DNA of 64,000 bases, from assembly GCA_954871525.1 (NCBI GenBank), contig OX940870.1, positions 15,779,501-15,843,500 of the forward strand, written 5' to 3'. The notes beneath the pieces are model-generated. The model was not told the DNA's origin. It saw only the letters and a program-made list of their open reading frames with translations, and searched no databases. A program made the translations under genes and the position numbers. Shown one piece after another: positions 59,801 through 64,000 of this stretch (its first letter is position 1; each line of letters opens with the position of its first letter). This DNA is from Parietaria judaica. Taxonomy: Eukaryota > Streptophyta > Magnoliopsida > Rosales > Urticaceae.

Positions 59801-60046
59801 GTTGGTGTTACGTAGGACCAACGACAAGTCACTTGACGTCTTGACCTATATCAAGATAGTGATGCACAATTTTTAGCTGAAAATCAATGAAGAGTTCCCT
59901 CATTATCTTAATCTATTTTTATTTATTTTTTGTTTAATTTGTTCTTGTTGTGTAGGTTACGAGCGTGGGGCCAGCCTTTCCTAGCGTTTCATCCTGGCTT
60001 GATAAGAGAAACTTTGGCATATCATGGTTGTGCTGAACTTTTCCAG
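56893..60046 (+). pseudogene. Truncated O-fucosyltransferase gene copy (OFUT23-like) with nonsense codon
   Basis: Seven exons can be followed: 56893-57060, 57162-57246, 58356-58426, 58509-58597, 58719-58959, 59164-59276 and 59956-60046. All have GT-AG borders and continuous phase. The start MAFKFKIKWIALFVVILSF is a type II membrane anchor. Later exons encode NGFIYAKIHGGFANIRSS, LLNATLVIPEIQ, GLIISDGGCLQ, LRCRVAFHALQ and FLAFHPGLIRETLAYHGCAE, typical of plant GDP-fucose protein-O-fucosyltransferase-like proteins. In exon 2 the expected Trp codon is TAG (57183-57185). Everything after exon 7, about the C-terminal half, is missing; a Helitron end lies 185 bp further on. The protein cannot be full-length. 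The introns are retained, so it is not a retrocopy. Captured by Helitron 1, or a dead native gene split by insertions, are both possible. Confidence 0.88.
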
Positions 60047-60519
60047 GTTTCTTTCTAAATCAAGCTTTGTATAAGGGTATTTCGAATAATTTAGGTTGTT
60101 TTTAGCAATATTTCTAATTTGATTAAATTTTGTCTCTACAAATCAAGACAAAATTTAATCAAATTACTAATCCAATTAAAATCTAATCAAAATTCAACTA
60201 ATTTAATTAAATATTTGAGTTATTTTAAAATCTATATATATATATATATATAAAAGCAAAATAATCTCAAGGTTCAAAAACACCTATTTTAACCTCATTC
60301 TTTTTTCTCCTTTTTTTGAATTATTTTTAATTGTAAAAAATAACAGATGCATGCCTTGCTCTCACTCGTCGTGTCTTTTCAAGAATTTCTCTTCCGAAGA
60401 GAGGCATCTCCTCAAGGCCGGAATAACTTCCATTTGGTTAAAGTATTAAGAAGCATCTCTTCATCTCTCGCTCATTTACTCTATCCCTCTTCTTTCATCG
60501 AACCAAGATGTCTTCGGCC

Positions 60520-60790
60520 TTCGGGTAAAGAGGAGGCGGTGGCCATGGAGTTGAGTCTCAGACGATCGATGACGACTGCGCCAACAATGGTCACCAACAA
60601 TAAATTATTCTCCCCAACATCACCAGCAAGATTCTCTCCAAGAACCACGTTGGTGCCGCAACGTCCAAGCCCGTCTCCTCCGCCGCCACGCCGACCCCTG
60701 AAGACCGCTTTGTCGCCGCCACCGATGACCTCCAGAGTTGGGACGCCGATTTCGTCAATTCCGACCCGTCCACCCTCTTCCCTAGGGTTA
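60520..60790 (+). pseudogene. SKP1-like pseudogene fragment in Helitron 2
   Basis: With a frame change near 60550, the sequence encodes EEAVAME, then ESQTIDDDCANNG, a TAA stop, then ILPNITSKILSKNHVGAATS, and later DDLQSWDADFVNSDPSTLF. The order and motifs match the first half of plant SKP1/ASK proteins. The internal stop and frame change show it is broken. More of the gene is kept than in Helitron 1. Confidence 0.78.
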
Positions 60791-60800
60791 CGCCGACCAT

Positions 60801-60872
60801 TTCGGTCTCTCTGGTATTTATTGATAGATATGATTTATTGTTCGGTCTCTCTGGTATTTATTGATAGATATG
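60801..60872 (+). repeat. 40-bp tandem duplication
   Basis: TTCGGTCTCTCTGGTATTTA begins identical units at 60801 and 60841. The second unit is complete for 32 bp. It lies at the end of the SKP1-like fragment. Confidence 0.92.
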
Positions 60873-61478
60873 AAAAAAATCTCAAATCAATTTGCAACAT
60901 CAGTTTGCTTTGTTGAATGTCTTCTTTTTTCCCTTTCGATAATTGAGTGTGAATAGATCCTTAAACACATTATTGTGAATCGTTATTTTTTTATATATAT
61001 CAAAAAGGTTTGTTCTATGTTCAAGTCAAAGTTTTGAACTAACTTAAACCCTCTCATACCGTGAGCAGTAACTCTTCCAGAGTCGGCAACCTCTCAGATA
61101 TTCCTCTTCTCAAACTTTCATGATCGAAAAAAGCTTTTCTGCGTTTCTTCTCTCTCTCTCAGATATATCGCCATCTCCAACTCCGTCAAGGGCCACCTAG
61201 CCAAATTGAACTCTGAGTCCTGAGAACAACCGGACTGTAAAGTCTGGTTTTTTAGTTTTAGATATCTTTTAAGTTTTAGATATTAACTATTTGAATTAGT
61301 GTTTATGCTATTATTCTGTAGAAAAAAAAAAATTGGTGTTTCAAGTCCATTGCATTTGTTCTGGTCAAACGAGTATTTTTTGTTTTGTTATGTTGAAGCA
61401 GTCAAACAAGTATTTTCCTATATCACCAAGTGTTCGTTATAGTGTCTGAGTGAAGAACAGTGTGTTGGAATGTTTAGA

Positions 61479-61480
<2 letters not shown>

Positions 61481-61527
<47 letters not shown>
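61481..61527. repeat. (AT)n microsatellite
   Basis: Uninterrupted TA run of about 47 bp inside Helitron 2. Confidence 0.95.
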
Positions 61528-61528
<1 letters not shown>

Positions 61529-61682
61529 CAACTTAGTATAGTGATAATTAATAGTATTAGTGTTTATAGTATTAGTGATAACAACTTAGTGTTTATAGTA
61601 TTAGTGATAATTAATAAGTATAACAACTTAGTATAATCTCAATGTTGGATGATTAACGCACTATTTATTACTTGATTTGTAG

Positions 61683-62758
61683 GAAGCATCATCCTTACGA
61701 GTCTGCAGAACATTATAAAACCAAAGGTCCAAAGGGAATGTATTGCGGTCTTTCACCAACAGTTCTAGCCTTACTTTCGAATTGGGGAGTGAGTTTCTTA
61801 TATCTTTCTCTGTTTTCGGGTCCAATTTGTCTAAAAATGTTAGGGTGTACTTTTCTATTGTTTTTTACACAATGATAATGTTTACTCATCATGTATAAGT
61901 GTACTTACCGCGGTTACGAAAAATTAAAAAGTGCTCCCATTTAAATGGTTTATATTCTCTTTTGATATATCAGTTCAAGGCTTTCAATTCTTGATTATTT
62001 TAAAGAAACTTGATTGATTTATTTTATAGTTTATGAAAGCAATCAACTTAAAATCGATGCAAACATGGTGGCTGCTGCTGGTGCAGGCGCTGCCACGGCC
62101 ATATCGACATACTTTGTGGGTTGTTAAGTATACTTCAAGTAAGTTTTTCTCTTTTGGTTTGTATTTTGGAAAATATTTTATTTCAAACGATGAAAAGGAT
62201 TCGGAAAAGCATATGATGTAAGGAAATATATTTCGGCGGGCCGATATATTATCACTTTCATAATCGCGATATCCATCTAGGCATATCATAAATTGCTGAT
62301 ATGTGTATAAACAAGAGTTATATAAAATATTTATTTTTTTTGTATCTTCGTACAGACGCAAGGGATGCGATTAGATATATATAGGTTAGTTCTTTTTGCC
62401 CCCAAAAGCATATTTGTTTTCAATAGACATTAAATGCGTTATATCAGATATAAAGTTTTTTTAAGAATCGATTATAGTTATCATGGTTATAAAGCAATGG
62501 CGTTTTACCTTCACTGGCTGGTTGTGAGCCATGTGCTATTCAGCTTTGGCTTTGAACAAATACAAGTCTTATACAACTAAAACTTAGTAGTTCTATCTTC
62601 TCTTTTGGTTGATTAGCATCATGTTATTTTTTTTCTTCAGGAAGTGTCTGGATGATAAAGCTTGAAATACGACGATTGATAAACTAAGCCTCGGAAGTGT
62701 AACGATTTCTGCGTCAATTTCCAAAGTCATTGCTTCCGTGACAACTTATCGCCACGAG
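61683..62758 (+). pseudogene. NAD+ transporter (NDT, mitochondrial carrier family) pseudogene
   Basis: Exon-like pieces lie at 61683-61788, 62030-62138, about 62355-62386 and 62641-62758, with AG/GT borders kept. They encode GPKGMYCGLSPTVLALLSNW, VYESNQLKIDANMVAAAGAG then AATAIST, TQGMRLDIY, and TTIDKLSLGSVTISASISKV then IASVTTYRHE. These follow plant NDT carrier sequences (GLSPTVLALL, GANVVAASGAGAATAIATNP, the YPHE motif) in order. One-base changes break the frame before the first motif and at the NPLWVVK segment, giving TAA. The carrier P is changed (YPHE to YRHE). It lacks both ends of the gene. Retained introns and the Helitron leader suggest capture. Confidence 0.8.
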
Positions 62759-62965
62759 GTAAAATCCTTAATTGAAGATTTTAACTTTATCTTTTACAAT
62801 CTTAATTCTCTCTCCCAACTCACATGTTTACTTTCTAAATCCTGACTTCAACTACTTTTCGAACTATCTGCAATTCTAGATAATACCTTCTCTCCCACAG
62901 TGAGATGAATGATGCAGCGAGACCGAGACCGACTACAAACGTCTTCAACACCTCCCATTGTCCGG

Positions 62966-64000
62966 TAATATTTGAAATTTCTATATTTATCTGATGATGA
63001 AATGTTCGATATAATATTTTTGACTGTTTTATAAGTTTGTGTCTTCTAAATTATATTGGCTATATATTATTTTATTGGGTACCATAGTCAAATAGAGAAT
63101 AAAAAGTGTTAAGGTCTGTTTCATGGAGCTTAAACCTAATATTATTGGCTATCACTTTAAGTTGTTTTTTTTAGGATAATGTGGCTCATCAACTATCCAC
63201 AATCAATCCTCTGATCTCCATTAACCGCTTGATATTGACCTTCCCTATGATATAATTTTTAATTTTTTGGAATAGCTGTAATTGTAGTGTATGGTTAAAG
63301 AATTATATCATTTGATTGATTTTTGGGTTAAAATAATAGTTGATTTTAAGTGTAGTGTGGAGTGGAAGATTCCTCGATAGATGTTTTGGTAATAGCTCAG
63401 TAATTCGGTTTTTTTTTTTTTTTAAATCGTGTTTTGGCATCTTGAATCATGAAGAAGAGGAAAAAATTATGCGATCATAATTTGTTGAATATGTATTTGC
63501 AACGAGTCAAAGTTCTTTTTTTTTTCTACTTTAGTTGTACCATGTTCTATTAGGAAATTACTGTATTTTAATTACCAAATAAGGTGTTCTTGCACGTGCA
63601 GTCTGAAATTTAATAGCAAAAAAGTGTGTTCTTTTTAGTCTTAGCGATGCCTCAATATATCATAATTGAGTTTTCTGCATATGTCTTTCATAAATATTGA
63701 AGCTTGAGGATAAGTTCATAGATATTGAATCTGGGCTATGTAATGAGATAATATTGTCACTTTTAGAAGACTCTATGATATTCTTAAACTCTTATTGAAA
63801 AGACAGATTATTGATATTTTTACTTCTCCCAGGTTAGTAGTACGGGAAAACTTCAATCAGAAAAGGATTCTTGGTTCTTTTCACTTCTTTATTCAAATGG
63901 TAAATGATTGCTTTATCAAGTGTATATATATATTTAACTTCTTATTCTCATCAATTTTGGCATGGCAACTTTCTCTCTTTATGTATCAATATCATTTTTT
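62966..64000. other. AT-rich region, no gene seen
   Basis: No recognisable exon, transposon end or RNA gene. It may be the interior or flank of Helitron 2. I looked for a GC-rich hairpin followed by CTRR and found none. Confidence 0.45.

Larger units (their letters stand above)
60231..62965 (+). mobile_element. Helitron 5' end and captured gene fragments (element 2)
   Basis: After an A at 60230, TCTATATATATATATATATA then AAAGC begins the element. Its first 300 bp resemble element 1 at 56491. It carries an SKP1-like fragment (60520-60790), an exon-like piece at 61161-61219 (YIAISNSVKGHLAKL, unidentified) and a NAD-transporter-like pseudogene (61683-62758). No Rep/helicase frame and no 3' end were seen; the end given is the last recognisable exon-like segment. 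Confidence 0.65.

Noticed and set aside
1..64000. CRISPR arrays, bacterial operons, prophage or rRNA operons
   Set aside because: The window is plant nuclear DNA. No regularly spaced direct repeats of CRISPR type and no organellar or bacterial gene clusters were seen.

Overview
This is plant nuclear DNA, most likely from a eudicot. Genes have GT-AG introns, the intergenic DNA is very AT-rich with many (AT)n and (CT)n microsatellites, and there are LTR retrotransposons, Helitrons and hAT MITEs. Protein families include a DREB-type AP2/ERF factor, GT47 exostosin glycosyltransferases, a plant O-fucosyltransferase and a mitochondrial-carrier-type NAD transporter. I cannot name the species from sequence alone.

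Layout. Positions 1-1737 hold the 5' end (gag plus LTR, minus strand) of a GC-rich Ty3/Gypsy element that runs off the left edge. At 5403-6038 (-) is a single-exon DREB-type AP2/ERF transcription factor. Positions 7262-8441 hold a hAT-type element (8-bp duplication) followed directly by a solo LTR (5-bp duplication). From 8.5 to 23.6 kb I see no convincing gene: there are a second LTR, CACTA-like and Helitron-end relics, and several local duplications. At 23658-25992 (-) is a four-exon gene for a small basic protein that I cannot name. From 27.6 to 30.8 kb is repeat-derived DNA, including a Cassandra-like LTR with a 5S rRNA-type block.

The centre of the window (30804-45040) is a multi-level transposon nest that reads base by base. 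A young Ty3/Gypsy chromovirus-like element, probably CRM clade, has 735-bp LTRs differing at about 4 positions and target duplication ACGTC. It carries a 7,758-bp non-autonomous Helitron (34392-42149) inserted exactly between A and T inside its gag-pol frame. The Helitron in turn carries two hAT MITEs, each with a perfect 8-bp duplication.

To the right are two tandem, same-strand GT47 genes (47163-49805 and 53892-55994). They share a four-exon structure, and the 3' 441 bp of their last exons are identical although the rest has diverged, which points to recent gene conversion. From 56491 to the right edge are two related plus-strand Helitron 5' ends (56491 and 60231). Both are followed by SKP1-like fragments. 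The first continues into a truncated O-fucosyltransferase copy with a nonsense codon. The second continues into a decayed NAD-transporter copy. This looks like Helitron gene capture.

I see no operon-like or obviously new biochemical system. The most unusual content is the exact nesting, the capture of three gene families by one Helitron family, and the GT47 conversion tract. The intact host genes I would defend are the DREB factor, the small basic protein and the two GT47 enzymes. All exon coordinates were read by eye from splice sites and reading frame.
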